Source of the DNA: Neurospora tetraspora
Taxonomy: Eukaryota; Ascomycota; Sordariomycetes; Sordariales; Sordariaceae
DNA length: 64,000 nucleotides
Assembly: GCF_033439725.1 (NCBI RefSeq)
Contig: NW_026944384.1
Location: 1,488,001-1,552,000 of the forward strand
Direction: 5' to 3'
The translations under genes were made by a program, and so were the position numbers. The notes under the pieces were generated by a model. The model worked only from the letters and a program-made list of their open reading frames with translations, searched no databases and was not told the origin of the DNA. Shown here piece by piece: positions 1 to 13,200 of this stretch. The stretch's first letter is position 1. Each line of letters starts with the position of its first letter.

Positions 1-437
1 TGGCGAGGCTGAACGCGCTGTGTGGCGCGTGGCGTAAAAAGTTGGAGCGTACACGTACAGGGGCGGGTGGCCGGGCCTGCTCCAAAAATTCGGGTCCATT
101 GACGTGCGTGCACCACCGACGTGACCTGGCGGCAGGCGACCAGGAGCGAGCAGCACGCAGCACGGCAGCAGCCTTTCGGCCAGAGAGGTTCAGGGCAGTC
201 ACGGTCAACTCAAACACCTCTCAACTGCAAATCACTTTCTTTTCCACCAAACCAGCTCGCTCTGCACCCAACTTTCTCCTGTATTCTTCTTTTCTTTTCC
301 ATCGGCAGCTTAGCAGAGACTGTTGCTTCCATCGAAACGCGCTTCATTTCCAATTCCGACCCTCTTAGGCGGTCGAGAGTTGTCCGAAAACACACTTATT
401 TACACACCAGTTTGCGCCACCCCAGCCAACCGCAACC
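1..437. other. Upstream region and 5' leader of the Spt6 gene
   Basis: No gene is supported here. The last 200 bases are rich in C and T and end in a CAACCATGAGC context, as expected for the leader of the gene that starts at 438. I see no convincing TATA box. Confidence 0.5.
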
Positions 438-3400
438 ATGAGCAACAGCATGCGCGACTTGATTGACGGCGAGGCCGAGCTCGATGACGAGGAGGATGAT
501 GAGTCCTTCGATGAGGAGGCCGGCGACCGCCCGAGAAGAAGACCCAACATTGATGATTCCAGCGAAGAGGAGGAAGACGACGAAGATGAGGAAGAGGCCA
601 GAAAGGTACGCCGCCTCTGGTCCAATGCTGCAACATACCTCCAATCGACTGACACATCCATCACTTACAGATCCGCGAAGGTTTCATCGTAGACGAAGAT
701 GAAGAGGACGAGGCTGAGGATTCCGACGCGCGCGAACGCCGTAGGAGAAAGAAGCGCCGCCGTGAGCGCGAAGAAGAGGAGCAGCTCGACGAAGAAGATC
801 TCGACCTTATTGGCGAAGCAATTCCTGAGTGGGAGCGGAAGCCACAACCCCAGGTATGTGTTCTACCGTACCGGTGACATCATCCAGTCGGCTCACTTTT
901 TCCAAGCAAACCAAGTTCAAGCGCCTGAAACGGGGTCATAGGGATGACCACCGCCCCACTGAACGTCGCGGTCTTGCCGAGATCTTCTCCGACGAGGACG
1001 AAGAGCACGATGATCGAGGCTACGGCCGTCCCAGCGGCCGCGCTCAAGCGGACGAGTTTGACGACTTCATCGAAGATGATTACCCCGAGGATGACGAAGA
1101 ACGCCGACACCGCGAAGAAGATGAGGAGGTCGCTCGTCCCAAGGATAGGGGCCTTAACATCGATACAACCGGGCTCGACAAGGATGCTCTTGATGACATG
1201 GATGCCATTTTCGGTAATGGTGAAGACTACGAATGGGCGTTGCAGCTGGAGGAAGAGCAGGAGCACGCGGAGCGAACAAAGGAAGATATCGAGTTGCAAG
1301 ATGTCTTCGAACCTTCGCAGCTCAAGGAGAAGCTTCTTACCGACGAGGATAACAGGATTCGGTTCAACGACGAGCCTGAGCGCTTCCAGCTCGATCGCAA
1401 GGCTTTCAAGAATCTCCAGATGACGTCTGACCAGTTCAAGGAGGAGGCTCGGTGGATCAGCAACCTGATGCTGCCAAGCAAGAATCTTTCCAGTGAGCTT
1501 CACGGCCCGTTCAACAAGGCCGTGGGCAAGGTCCTCGAATTCTTCGTTATCGACGGCGTCGAAGTTCCCTATGTTTTCCAGCACCGAAGAGACTACCTCA
1601 TCCACGCCAAGAAGATGCGCAACCCGAACCGCCGCGATGATCCCGACGCTCCCGAGTATACTGTTGACGCCGAGAAACTCCTCACCCAAGATGACCTGTG
1701 GAAGGTCCTGGATCTCGACATCAGGTTCCGGTCTTTCCTGGAGAAGCGTAACGCGTTAGAACAAACCTACGACAAGCTCAAGGAGAAGACCCGGGACGAT
1801 ATCCTTGAAGAGATGATACGCCAAGCCCAGTCCATTGAGGAGCTCCAGGATCTCCAAGATTACCTAAACTTTCAGTACTCGGCGGAGCTCAAGGACCTTG
1901 CTGCTAACGATAATAGCGCACAGCGTGAGATCAAGAGGGCCGGTGGCAGGACAGCTCAGTTTGAACGCATCCGGCGATCCAATGCCTACAAGTTTGTTCA
2001 GGCACTCGGAATAACGCCTGATCGTCTTGCCAAGAACATTCTGCGCGAAAGCAAGAAGGTGACCTCAGATGACGATTCAAGGCTACCAGATGATCTCGCC
2101 GACACATTGGTAGACGCCGATTTCCCGACGGGCGAGCAGGTTATCAATGCCGCTCGCCAAATGCTTGCTGAAGAGATGTTTGCCAGTCCTCGGATGCGCA
2201 AACACTTCAGGAAAAACTTCTACGGCATGGGCATTGTGAGCTGTCGTCGTACTGATAAGGGTCTACGCAAGATCGACGAAGCAAATCCTTACTACGAGGT
2301 CAAGTATCTCAAAAACATGTCCATCGCCGATCTTGCGGTTCGGCCGGAGCTCTTCCTGAAGATGATGAAGGCAGAGGAAGAGGGGCTCATCGAAATCAAG
2401 GTTTCGCTGGAGAACGATCGCGAATTCAGGCAACAACTTTTTAGTGACTTTGCCTCGGAGAACTTTAGCGAGCTTGCCGACAAGTGGAATGCGGAACGCC
2501 AAAAGGTGATCGATTTGGCCTTTGACAAGCTTGTAAAGGTTATTGTCAAGGGTGTGAAAGACTCCTTGCGTACGGCGTGCCAGGATGAGCTGCTGAAGAC
2601 CTGCCGTGAGCTCTACTTCAAGAGACTGGATCAAGCCCCTTACAAGCCTAAAGGTATGATTATTGGCACGAGTCCCCGCGTGCTCACTCTATCAAATGGC
2701 ATGGGCGACCCCAACCGTGAACCTGTATCCTGGGTCTCGATGGACGAGGATGGAAGGATTCTCGAACACGGTACCTTTACCAACCTAGCTCGCGATGAGA
2801 GTCAGCGTGAGGCCTTGGCTGAGCTAGTCAGGCGTCGGCAACCTGATGTTATTGGCATCTCCGGTTTCTCAGCCGATACGCACCGTCTCATCAAGGATGT
2901 CGAGGGTCTCGTCAGTGAAAAGGGACTGGTCGGCCCCGAATACGATGACCCGGAGACAAACGAGTATCGCTCTGACCTGCTCGAGGTGATTGTCATCAAC
3001 GATGAGGTCGCCCGGTTGTACAAGGACAGCCCTCGCGCGGTTGCAGATCACCCGAGCCTCAATCCGATGACCCGGTACTGCATTGCTCTGGCTAGATATA
3101 TGCAGAACCCCATGAAGGAGTATGCGGCCCTTGGCAAGGATGTCACCTCTCTTCAAATCCATCCCTACCAGCAGTACCTTCCTCAAGCAAAGCTGCTCAA
3201 GCACCTTGAGACGGCCATGGTCGACATGGTCAACCTCGTCGGTGTCGATATCAACGTGGCGATGCAGGACGCCAATACCGCGCATCTTCTTCCCTACGTC
3301 GCTGGTCTTGGTCCTCGTAAAGCACAACTGCTCATCAAGGGTATCAACAAGAACGGCGGCGTCGTCACCTCGCGTGACGAGCTTGTCGGTGACCCCGAAC

Positions 3401-4840
3401 GACACAAGCTCCCCGTCCTTGGTCCTCGCGTGTGGAACAACTGCGCCAGCTTCCTTTTCATCGAGTACGAGCCTACGAACCCTGAATCCGACCCGCTGGA
3501 CAACACTCGTATCCATCCTGAGGACTACGACCTTGCCCGGAAGGTGGCAGCCGATGCACTGGGCTTGGACGAGGAGGACGTCAAGGCCGAAACTGACGAG
3601 AACGGCGCTGGTGCGATTGTTCGCAAGCTCTTCAAGGACGATGAGCAGGACAAGGTCAACGAGCTCATCTTGGAGGAATATGCCGAGCAGCTAGAACGCG
3701 AGTACCAACAGCGCAAGCGTGCTACGCTGGAGACCATCCGGGCTGAGTTGCAGGTGCCATATGAGGAGCTGCGCAAGAAGTTTGAGAGCCTTAGCGTGGA
3801 TCAGGTCTTCACCATGCTCACGGGTGAGAACCGCGACTCGCTCTGCGAGGGCATGATTGTGGCGGCCAATGTGCGGGTAGTGAAGGATGACTTTGCTATT
3901 GTCAAGCTGGACTGCGGCATTGAGGGACGCGTTGAGTCTCACGATGTTTCGTACCGCCACTCGATTAAGGATGTGCTTCATGTCGGACAGGTCGTTCAGG
4001 CCAAGCTCATTGATCTCAACCGCAAGGAATTTGTGAGCAAGCTATCGATGAGGGATGAGGAAATGAGGCGACCATTCCGAAGGCACTTTGACCACGGTCG
4101 CGACCAGTGGGATTACAGGAAGGAGGATGAGGACAGGGAGGAGCTCCGCGAGAAGGACAAGACCACGGGCCGTGCGCAGAGAGTGGTCAACCATCCTCTG
4201 TTCAAGCCCTTCAACAGCACCCAGGCCGAGGAGTATCTGGGCAGTCAGCCGTCTGGCGAGGTTGTAATCCGACCTTCTAGTAAAGGTAACGATCACCTCG
4301 CCATTACCTGGAAGGTGGCGGATGGTGTGTTCCAGCATGTCGACGTGTTCGAGTTGCAGAAGGAGAACGAGTTCGCTGTCGGCCGTGTTCTCCGCGTGGG
4401 CAAGTACACATACCAGGATCTGGACGAGTTGATCGTGGACCACGTCAAGGCCATGGCCAAGAAGGTGGATGAGATCATGCAGTGCGACAAGTTCCAGAAG
4501 GGCTCCCGTAATGAGACTGGTAAGTTCACCTACCCATTGATCCTATTCATGACCCAGATGCTAACCAACAACAACAACAGAGAAATGGCTCACCACCTAC
4601 ATGGACGCCAACCCCAACCGGTCAACATACGCCTTCTGCATCGACACCAAGCACCCCGGTTACTTCTTCCTCTGCTTCAAGGCCAGCCGAAACTCGCGAG
4701 TCAACGCCTGGCCGGTGCGCGTCATCCCTCATGCGTTCGAGCTTATGAAGAGCCAGTACCCAGATGTTAGGGCCCTCTGTAACGGCTTTAAGCTTCGGTA
4801 CCAGAGTGAGATGTTGAAGCAGCAGTCGGGAGGCAGATAG
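438..4840 (+). CDS. spt6: Transcription elongation factor / histone chaperone Spt6
   Basis: Spt6 is a nuclear histone chaperone that travels with RNA polymerase II and restores nucleosomes behind it. I read four exons: 438-605, 671-853, 907-4519 and 4581-4840, giving 1407 residues, the usual Spt6 length. The N-terminus (about 1-130) is very acidic, alternates with basic runs and contains the [10 protein letters not shown] block. The middle carries the YqgF-like and helix-hairpin-helix core ([14 protein letters not shown]). An S1 RNA-binding domain lies at about 1093-1165 ([20 protein letters not shown]). The tandem SH2 module starts near 1213 ([20 protein letters not shown]) and runs to near the C-terminus. 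The three introns are GT-AG and 53-65 nt long. Exon 4 is needed for the second SH2 domain ([18 protein letters not shown]). The start is the first ATG of the acidic exon. Identification is firm. Confidence 0.96.
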
Positions 4841-6449
4841 TACTGCAATAGCAGACATAGTGGGGTTTTGATGGGTTTTCGCTTGATTGGTTATAGGGTC
4901 TCCGGTTGCAATGGAAAACAATCTCGTTTTCTCTCTGTGTTTAGGGGTTGGACCGCAGTGGACACTGGGGCTTTGAAGAGGCAGCGCATTTGTTCATTGA
5001 GGGATAGACTTTTACGTATTTACATCAGATTGGGTCGTGGATCATGGGACCTTACAAAAAGCCGATATAGTTATTCATACGTTTAGGGAACAGTAATGGA
5101 GAATTACAAAAAAAATGTTATCAGGCATGCTTGGAATGATTGGACATTGTTTCCTACTTTCAACGTTCCATTTTGTTGCTGTGCCAATGCTCGTTTACAA
5201 CTCAAGACATGCCTTGGCGATAACCGAGAAAGTTCCAACAGGTTTGGCTATCCATCGAAGCCTTTGTGACCTCATCGTGCCTTCGCTTGGAACAGATGAT
5301 ATCTTTTATCATCAAAAATACTAGAAACCAAAGAAAGACCTGTGGTCGTGAATCGGTGTTATGCAAAAACACCGAACCGTTCAGACAAAACATCCAGGAT
5401 GACAACAGATGCCGACATTGCCGACACCTCAACTGTTTCTGACCAATGGAAACCCGCAGGATCCTGTAAGCTTGGCTGTATAAGGCTGAGCGCTAGGCAA
5501 CCTCCAGGCATTAGCATGGCAGGTCCCGTCGTCGGGGTGACCATGCCTGATGCCATGCCATGCCATGCCATGCCATGTCTCTCGGTGTGAGATGGAAACG
5601 CGGGTCGGATCGGATCGGGGTATTACAGGCATATATCTACAAAGTGATACATAGCTACGTAAGGAGAGAAGGGATGTGAGCAAAGATTGAAGAATTCATG
5701 TACGGCGGGCACGGCGGTTGATGAATTGCCCGCTGTCCGCGAATATCGGTCGGGACGGGAGCTGCGGTCGGGATTGGATGTTCTGGGCGGGGACTTTCGG
5801 TTTGTTTTGTTTCCCCCTGACGAAGGCGGTCTGAACACAATAGACGGGAACGCCCCTGTCCCGTCGGCTGGCCACTGAGTGCTACGGTGGGTTGACGGTG
5901 CCTGCTGTGCTAACCGGGAATTAATTAGTGGTTCTCCATGCGGTAATTCCAAGGCTCCGCTCCAAGGTACCGTCCCGTCTTTCCAAGTGCCCGAAGAAGC
6001 GTCCACGGGTTCCATCTGTGGAGGGTGCCACTGACTGCCACTGACATCCCCGAACAGCTGGAGCGTGGACGTGCTGTGTTTCCCAACCTCCCGCGTTCAC
6101 CACCTTTTCCCTCCTTTCGATTCCACAACATCGACAAGACCCCTAAACCTAGTCTCATACCACAGCATTGGAGCTTTGGCTAATGGGTAGCTTCCATCAC
6201 CAACCCATCCATTGATCAAGGAACCTTCGTCTCCGACTCTCAGAGTAGCTGCTGAAGAGGCGGACAGGGAGGCTACAAGCAGCCCACCTCCGACTACCTA
6301 CACTCTACAGGCACCACGATCAGACCTCGATTCCCGCATCCATCCATATTCACCCTCACTGTCGCATTGTCGATTCGTCCGAGCTATATCCTTCCCTGCA
6401 TCCGTCATATATAGTACGACACTTAAGCTCCTGATCATAGTCTACAACC
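4841..6449. other. Intergenic region between Spt6 and the Osh3-type gene
   Basis: No coding gene is supported. The left part should hold the 3' UTR of Spt6. The last few hundred bases are CT-rich and probably form the promoter and leader of the gene starting at 6450. A short tandem CATGC repeat lies at about 5546-5577. Confidence 0.5.
5546..5577. repeat. CATGC pentanucleotide tandem repeat
   Basis: Five to six copies of a CATGC/GCCAT unit stand in tandem, ending in CATGTCTC. This is a simple microsatellite in non-coding DNA with no evident function. Confidence 0.8.
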
Positions 6450-9400
6450 ATGGCGGGCATCGAGCAGCTCGAGATTCACAGCAAGGTACGCTCCCTAACC
6501 ATGTCCGAGCTAAGCTTCCATAAACTTCACGAACGGCAGTTGCTGACCGACGAACCGCTCTTCACCCCTTTAGTCCTACATTGTGCGATGGGTCAAGGTT
6601 GAGGAAGGCCACACGATATCATGGAGTGTTCAACCACACAAGAAGTCCATGTACGAATACCTACAAATCCCATAACCTCCCCGCCTCGTCTCTCCTCACC
6701 GACTCGCCCCAGCTTCAAACATTCGCTGACCTTGCAACCAACTCGACTACAGAAACTTCGCCATCGTTAAGCACCCAGGAACTGGCGGTACAACTGCCGG
6801 CTCCCAGACCTTCGAGGCCACTGCCACGCCCGAACAGCCACCCACCGAGACCGCCGTCTCCGATGCGAAATCAGGCCTGTTCAGGAGAGATGCCAGCACA
6901 GCGCAAGATCAGCTTGCCAAAAAAGGCTTTATACCCATCAAGTGGCACGGCAAATGCGAGGCCGACAAGGTTACAGTGGGCACATACGACGTCACCAGTG
7001 CTGGCATGTACGGCCTCGTCCTCGACAACACCTTCTCCAAGCAGACGTCCAAGACGGCCACCTTCGTCCTCCTTACATACCCTACCGGAGCCCCGCCTCA
7101 GACTGCCCACCATCTGCCTACCGTACAAGCTGGGTCCGGCTCAAACGCCAGCAGAACGAGCTTGGGAACAGGTGCTACCCCCCGACTTGGCGCCACCAAC
7201 TCCGACTCGGTCGATAGTCTGACCAGTCATGTCGCCGGTGGTCGTAGCCGTGCTGTCTCAAACGCGAGGAGCGAGGGCGGATTTGTACCGGGCGCAACTT
7301 ACCACGTCGGTGTGCTTCTCAAGAGACGTCGCAAGAAGGGCCAAGGTTTTGCCCGCCGCTTCTTCTCTCTCGACTTTACGACTTGCACACTATCCTACTA
7401 TCACAACCGCAACTCGTCTGCCCTGAGAGGAGCTATTCCCTTGAGCTTGGCCGCCATTGCCGCTGATGAGAGACGGCGCGAGATTACTATCGATTCTGGC
7501 GCCGAGATTTGGCACTTGAAGGCGTCTGGTCCGAAGGACTTCAACGACTGGGCCAAGGCTTTGGAAAAGGCCAGTCGCATTGCTCGCGGTCTGGAGACAC
7601 TTAACAACGGCGCATCCCTCGGTGTTGACAGACCGGCTTCGCGACCCTCCACGAGCGTACCCAGCGCACAGCAAGAGGATGAAAGAGAATGGGCGCAAGT
7701 CGAGTCCTTGGTTAGCAGGATTGCAGGAACAAGAGATGCTCTCAGACGGCTAGTTAAGGATATGGCTGCCGAGAAGCAGGCGCCTGGTGTTAGTCAGGCC
7801 TCGTTGCTCTCACCTAATACGCCAGCGATCGCGGAGGACTCTGAGACCTACTTCACCCCTTCGACAGACACGCGCAGGCCGTTCTGGAAGCGCAAGACCA
7901 GCAATGCTTCGCCGGGCGCGCAACCAGGCGTTCAGGCAACGACTGGAGCTGCTCTGGCGGTGCCATCGCCAACCAGTGCGACGGCCGTTAATGAGGAGCG
8001 GAACACCTACGATAACTGTGCGGCTCTCTTGAGCGATTTGGATTCTGTTGTGGTCGAGTTTTCGCAGTTGCTGTCTAAGAATAAGCGCCGAAGGCTCCCT
8101 TCGCAGATGCTGCCCCCTAACATGATACCTGCGGCTTCTAGAAAGAGTTACGAGTCTACGACGTCTACTATCGATGAGTTCTTTGATGCTGAGGCTGGTG
8201 AGACGGGCGGCGCGGGACAGAACCAGGTTATGATTATTCGTCAGAGCGAAGAGGACACACCCGGCTCAGATGCGGAGGAGGTCGATATCCACGACTCTTC
8301 ATCAGTTTCTTCTGTCGAGGAAGAGGAGGAGTTTGAAGGCGTCGGAACGGAGAACCATGACAGTCTGTTTCCCGTCAAGCCGAAGTCTCTGGCGCCACTG
8401 CCTATCACAGACACGGTTACCAGACGCACAACGATTCCTGCTGCAACGGTGCCCCCTCCCAGTCTCATCGCGTTCGTCCGCAAGAACGTGGGTAAAGATC
8501 TTAGTACGATCAGTATGCCTGTTTCTTCAAACGAGCCTTTGTCACTGTGCCAGCGTATGGCGGAACAGCTTGAGTACGGCCAGCTTCTCACGGAGGCTGC
8601 CAAGAAGACTGACGCGAAAGAGCGTCTTCTGTATGTTACGGCCTTTGCTGTCTCCCAGTTCAGCAACAGTCGTGCCAAGGAGCGTGCTACGCGCAAGCCC
8701 TTCAACCCTCTGTTGGGTGAGACCTACGAATTGGTGCGCTCCGAGAACGAAGTGCCCGGTGGGTTTAGAGTGCTCGTTGAAAAGGTATCGCACCGCCCCG
8801 TACGCCTCGCGGTGCAAGCCGACAGTGCTCTGTGGTCTTTCTCCCAATCCCCAGCTCCTTCGCAGAAGTTTTGGGGTAAGAGTGCCGAAATCACCACTGA
8901 AGGCCGCGTGCGTGTCAGCCTGCACCTCCCCGACGGCACCGACGAGCTCTACAGCTGGCACATCGCCACCGTCTTCCTCCGCAACGTCGTCTACGGTGAG
9001 AAGTACGTCGAGCCCGTCGGCAGCATGAACGTCAACAACGAGACTTCGGGCGCCAAGGCTGTCGTCGAGTTCCGCTCGGCTAAGGGCATGTTCGGTGGCA
9101 GAGGCGAGGAAGTTCACGTTGAGACGTTCGGTCCAGATGGGTCCAACACCGGCCAGGCGCTCACAGGCACTTGGACGAGCAGCTTGAAGACGGTTCCCGG
9201 AGGCAAGGAGATCTGGAAGGCAGGCAGTCTAGTTCCCAACGCGGCGAATACCTACGGTCTTACGACCTTCGCTGCGTCGCTCAACGAGATCACTCCTTTG
9301 GAGAAGGGCAAACTGCCGCCTACGGACAGCAGGTTGCGTCCCGACCAGCGGTTCCACGAGCAAGGAGATTTGGATTCCGCGGAAGAGTGGAAAGTCAAGT

Positions 9401-9600
9401 TGGAGGAGGCGCAGAGAGTGCGGAGGAAGGAGATGGAGGAGGGAGGAGAGGAATATAAGCCGAAGTGGTTCGTCAAGGTGGCTACGGGCCAGGACGGTGA
9501 GGAGGTGTGGAAGTTGAAGGGCGGAAAGGAGGGGTATTGGGAGGAGAGGGCGAAGGGTGGTGGGCAGTGGACTGGGGTGCTGGATATCTTTTCGGGATAA
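6450..9600 (+). CDS. Oxysterol-binding protein, Osh3 type (GOLD-PH-ORD)
   Basis: This is a lipid-transfer protein expected at ER-plasma membrane contacts. Exons are 6450-6485, 6574-6650 and 6753-9600 (986 residues). The order is: a GOLD-like N-terminus (about 1-140), a PH domain (about 217-316, GFARRFFSLDF, final Trp helix), an FFAT-like motif EFFDAEA at about 513-519 that should bind a VAP/Scs2 protein, and the OSBP-related lipid-binding domain from about 690 (NPLLGETYE, KFWGKS). GOLD plus PH plus ORD is the Osh3 arrangement. The usual EQVSHHPP signature reads EKVSHRPV near residues 715-722, so the second histidine is an arginine. That pair contacts phosphoinositide in Osh4. Exon 3 is needed for INFAIVKHPG, which continues the GOLD strand. 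The first two introns are short and GT-AG. Confidence 0.93.
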
Positions 9601-10261
9601 TCTGGTGATGCGATGGGGTCCGTGAGGAGGCAATATCTAATTTAGTAGGTACTGAAAAGCCAGCCAGCGTGCGAGAGCGAAGCATGTTATGTTTTTTTTT
9701 TTTTTTGGTTACTATACCTATATTAAGTATCACTATGAATATTCAATGAAAAAGGGGGTTTGTTGACTGGTGCAGTGATGGAGGGAGGTGCACAGTAAGT
9801 GGTACTGTAGTCGCACCCGCCGTGACGTCCGGACGAATCCACCGAAGGCCGAGCCCATGCCGTTGCAAGTCCGCGGGAGAAAGTGGGGAAACGGGACCGG
9901 GCCCGATGGATGGACGGAATTGAGCCAAATTTTTGAACAGCATCCCCGCTTGAGAAACATCAGAGTGGCCCGTGCCCGCCGATACCTCTCAACACTTTGG
10001 GATTTCCAGTGACTCTAGTTTGGCGCGCATCTTGTCCACAGTCCTTTTTCGAGTATACAGAGCTTTAGGGCAATCGAGACAACTATCGATAATACGGCCA
10101 TAACACCTGACGACGATCACCGAAATTCCGCGACAAGCACACAGCAGCAGAAGCCAGGCGAAGAAGTACCCGAACCAGCGCAACGCGACAACGACTCCGA
10201 CCACGATTCAACACGGCGGCTGCGAGGAAAGCGCCGTACGGAAATGCCCGTGTTATAGCCA
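9601..10261. other. Intergenic region
   Basis: No gene is supported. It holds the 3' UTR of the Osh3-type gene, a T homopolymer of about 16-18 bases near 9691-9707, and the leader of the gene that starts at 10262. Confidence 0.5.
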
Positions 10262-13200
10262 ATGTCCCTGGGAGTCAAACAGCTATGGAGAGCCTTGTCG
10301 AATTCCAATGGCGCTCGCGGGCTCTCCCTGATTCCCAGGGAGTGTGCCCCAGCACTAACTAGAGCAGCTCCCACCAGCAGATCTACTCTTCGCGCCCTCC
10401 ACAGCCGGCTGCCGCTTTCCGACCAGTCTCAGTCTGAGGACATACACAGTCACGACGAGCTCGAGGCCAACGATGTGCAGCATACTACTACTGAGGTACA
10501 CGACTCTGGCGAATACAAAACACCAACAGACCCATCACGAGCATCACCACCACCACCACCACCACCACCCCGAGAAGCTCAAGAACAAGCTCAAACACGA
10601 GCCCGGAACGTCCGAGATAAAGGCCCCGGTCTGGTCAACCGTCTAGCTAAAGTTCCGGTCCGCGCCCATCCTGCGCTCGAATCCGTCTTCGTCAGACCCG
10701 TCACCGAATATCCCGACCAGTACGAGACACGAGGGAGCGTGAGGAGTCACAGGAAGGACAACGCCCGTCAAAAGAAGGTGTTGGGAACTAGGGTACCTAC
10801 CGACCTGTCAGATTGGCGCGCCACTCTCCGAAAGCTCTATCAATGGACGCCCATGTGCCTCCCCGAGCAGTTTGCCGACACCGTCAAGGTGATCATGCCC
10901 CGCGAGACCGCGCCCCGGCTCTTGTCCGACAGCGAGTGGAGTGTGTGGGATATCAAGTCTCGAACCGGCTGCAGGATGGTACTATACAGGTATGGGGACG
11001 CCGGTTACGAGGAAGGGACTGAGGACCACGACCCGTATTTGATTCTCAAGGGTTACCACCGCTCGGTGAACACCGCCATCGACGAGATTCTGAGTGTGAC
11101 GAGGAGGGTCACCGTCATTTCCAGGACCCAGGACACGGAAGAGGTGCTATGGGACGGCAAAGTAGCCGGCCAAGACCTCTCCCTCCCCGCGCCCAGCGTA
11201 TACGTTTACGCCCGCCGCACACCCTCTCCGCTAGCGCCTTACAACGTGAACATCCGCGCCGACGAGTTTCCCAAGCCGGAAGAATGGACCCGCAAGACCT
11301 TTGAGGAATACGTCGACGTCCTGATCAAATCCCGCATGCCCCCCAGCCTGGCCTCCAAGCTCTACCCCGAACACGGCCGGCACGAACTGGCCGTCATCGA
11401 ACAGCTTGTCGCCGTCTTCAACGACGAAGTCGCCGCCCAGTTCGTCTCCAACGCCGCCTTCAAGATGGCCCTGCACTACATGACCCGCGGCGGCGAGACC
11501 TGGCGGCCCGAGCTGCTTTCCCTCTTCAACTACGCACAAAGCGGGCGGCGCATGCAATTGGACGTCGAAGTGTTCAACATCCTCGCCGAAGCGGCCGTCA
11601 AGACCCGCTCGCTGTATCGGTTTAGCCAGGTCCTGTACCTGATGGTCACGCGCGGGTACCAGCCTAACCTGCGCACCTGGATTCTGTTCCTGCGCATGTT
11701 CGAAGCAGAAGAAGTCAAGCGCTACGTCTTGCAAGCCATGAACGACAGGGGCCTGTTCAACGCCCACGGAGCGCTGCGCATGATCGCCAACGAGATGGCG
11801 CCCCACGATGCGTACCGCGCCGTTCAGTTGCGCTGGGACGTGCCGACCTTCTTGGCAAAGCAGGACGAACTCTACGGCCGCGAAAGGAAATGGGTCTCCA
11901 TCGACGCAATCAACAAGATCATCCACGTGTTTGGTTCCTACTCCAAGTTCGCCGAGATCCGGCAGTTGCTCGATCTAATCTTCACCGGCGAGCTGGTTGC
12001 GTACCCGGATCAAGTCACTGTCAATACCATTCTCACGCACTGCAAGGCGCAGAGGAAACTGGATTTGGCAGTCGAGTTCATCCAGCTGTTTGAGGGTCAC
12101 AATGCCGACAACAACACGAAAACGCCGCTGAAGCTGGATAAGATGGCCTGCGACATCCTCTTCGACCTGGCTAATTGGCAAAAGAAGCCGCATGTGCTCA
12201 GCACGATCTGGCGGTATGCCCACCTGGTGAACGCTACAACCTCCGAGATGCGGCGGAGGGGGACTAACCTGTTGGCGATGGACGAGACGGAACTAAAGAA
12301 GGAGAAGTTGGTGAGGAGACTCAAACTAGGGGATGAGGAGAGGGTGCAGTTTTTGAGACAGCTCTTGATAGGCGAGTTTATTCAGGCGAATGGTGGTGAG
12401 GAGGTGTTTGGGAAGGTTATTGCTGGTATTGCTAAGGGAGAGCAGGAACACCAGCGGGGGGTGGAAGAGATGGCCGAACAGGAAGAGGAGGATAATGAAG
12501 GAATACCGACCGCGTTGGGGGATTGGTTCCAATCTCAATCCCTCGTGGACTCCTCCAGCCCAACAACACCCCCATCATCATCATCATCACCCACTTCTTC
12601 CAACCCATCCCAACCCAACCCCAATCACAACATCCTCCAGTCCCACTCCTCCGAACAAACAGAACCAATAACATGGGGCAACATCTACGGCTCCTTCCAA
12701 TCCTGGTCCTTCACCTCCCAATTCCTCCACCTCGAACCCTCCGCACCCATCGGTTCCCTCCTCCAGCAAGCCCTCGAGCGCGATCGCGAGCTTCACTTGG
12801 CCCTCAGGGAAGACGGGCTCGACAGGCTTGACGTTGAAGAGCTAATGAAGCCGATCGAAATCCCGACACAGTCAAGAACCAAACCGGCGTTTGCCGAGGT
12901 GCGCAGGTTGTTTATGAGGGAGAGGGAGGCGATGAAGAGGGGGGTTGAGAAGGTTGGAGTTAAAGAAGGTGATCGGGATGGAGATGGAGAGGTGCAAGAG
13001 GCGATGGCGTTTGGCACGGCGATGAGGAGGCAGGCTGTGGATCAGTGGTCTGGCGGTGGTGGTGGTGATGGTGAGGCTGCTGCTGCTGCTAAGAACGCCA
13101 GTGTTGACGAGGCGGCCTCGGCGGCGGCGGCGGCTAAGCCCAAGCCTAGTTCTCCTCCAAAGTCGAAGAAGGTTGTTGTTACAAGGGAACAAAAGCAACA

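Noticed and set aside
880-1689. 269-codon open frame on the minus strand inside Spt6
   Set aside because: It mirrors the codon bias of Spt6 and has no motif of its own; Spt6 conservation explains the sequence.
5546-5577. Regular short repeats that might suggest a CRISPR array
   Set aside because: Units are five bases long with no spacers; it is a microsatellite in a eukaryotic genome.
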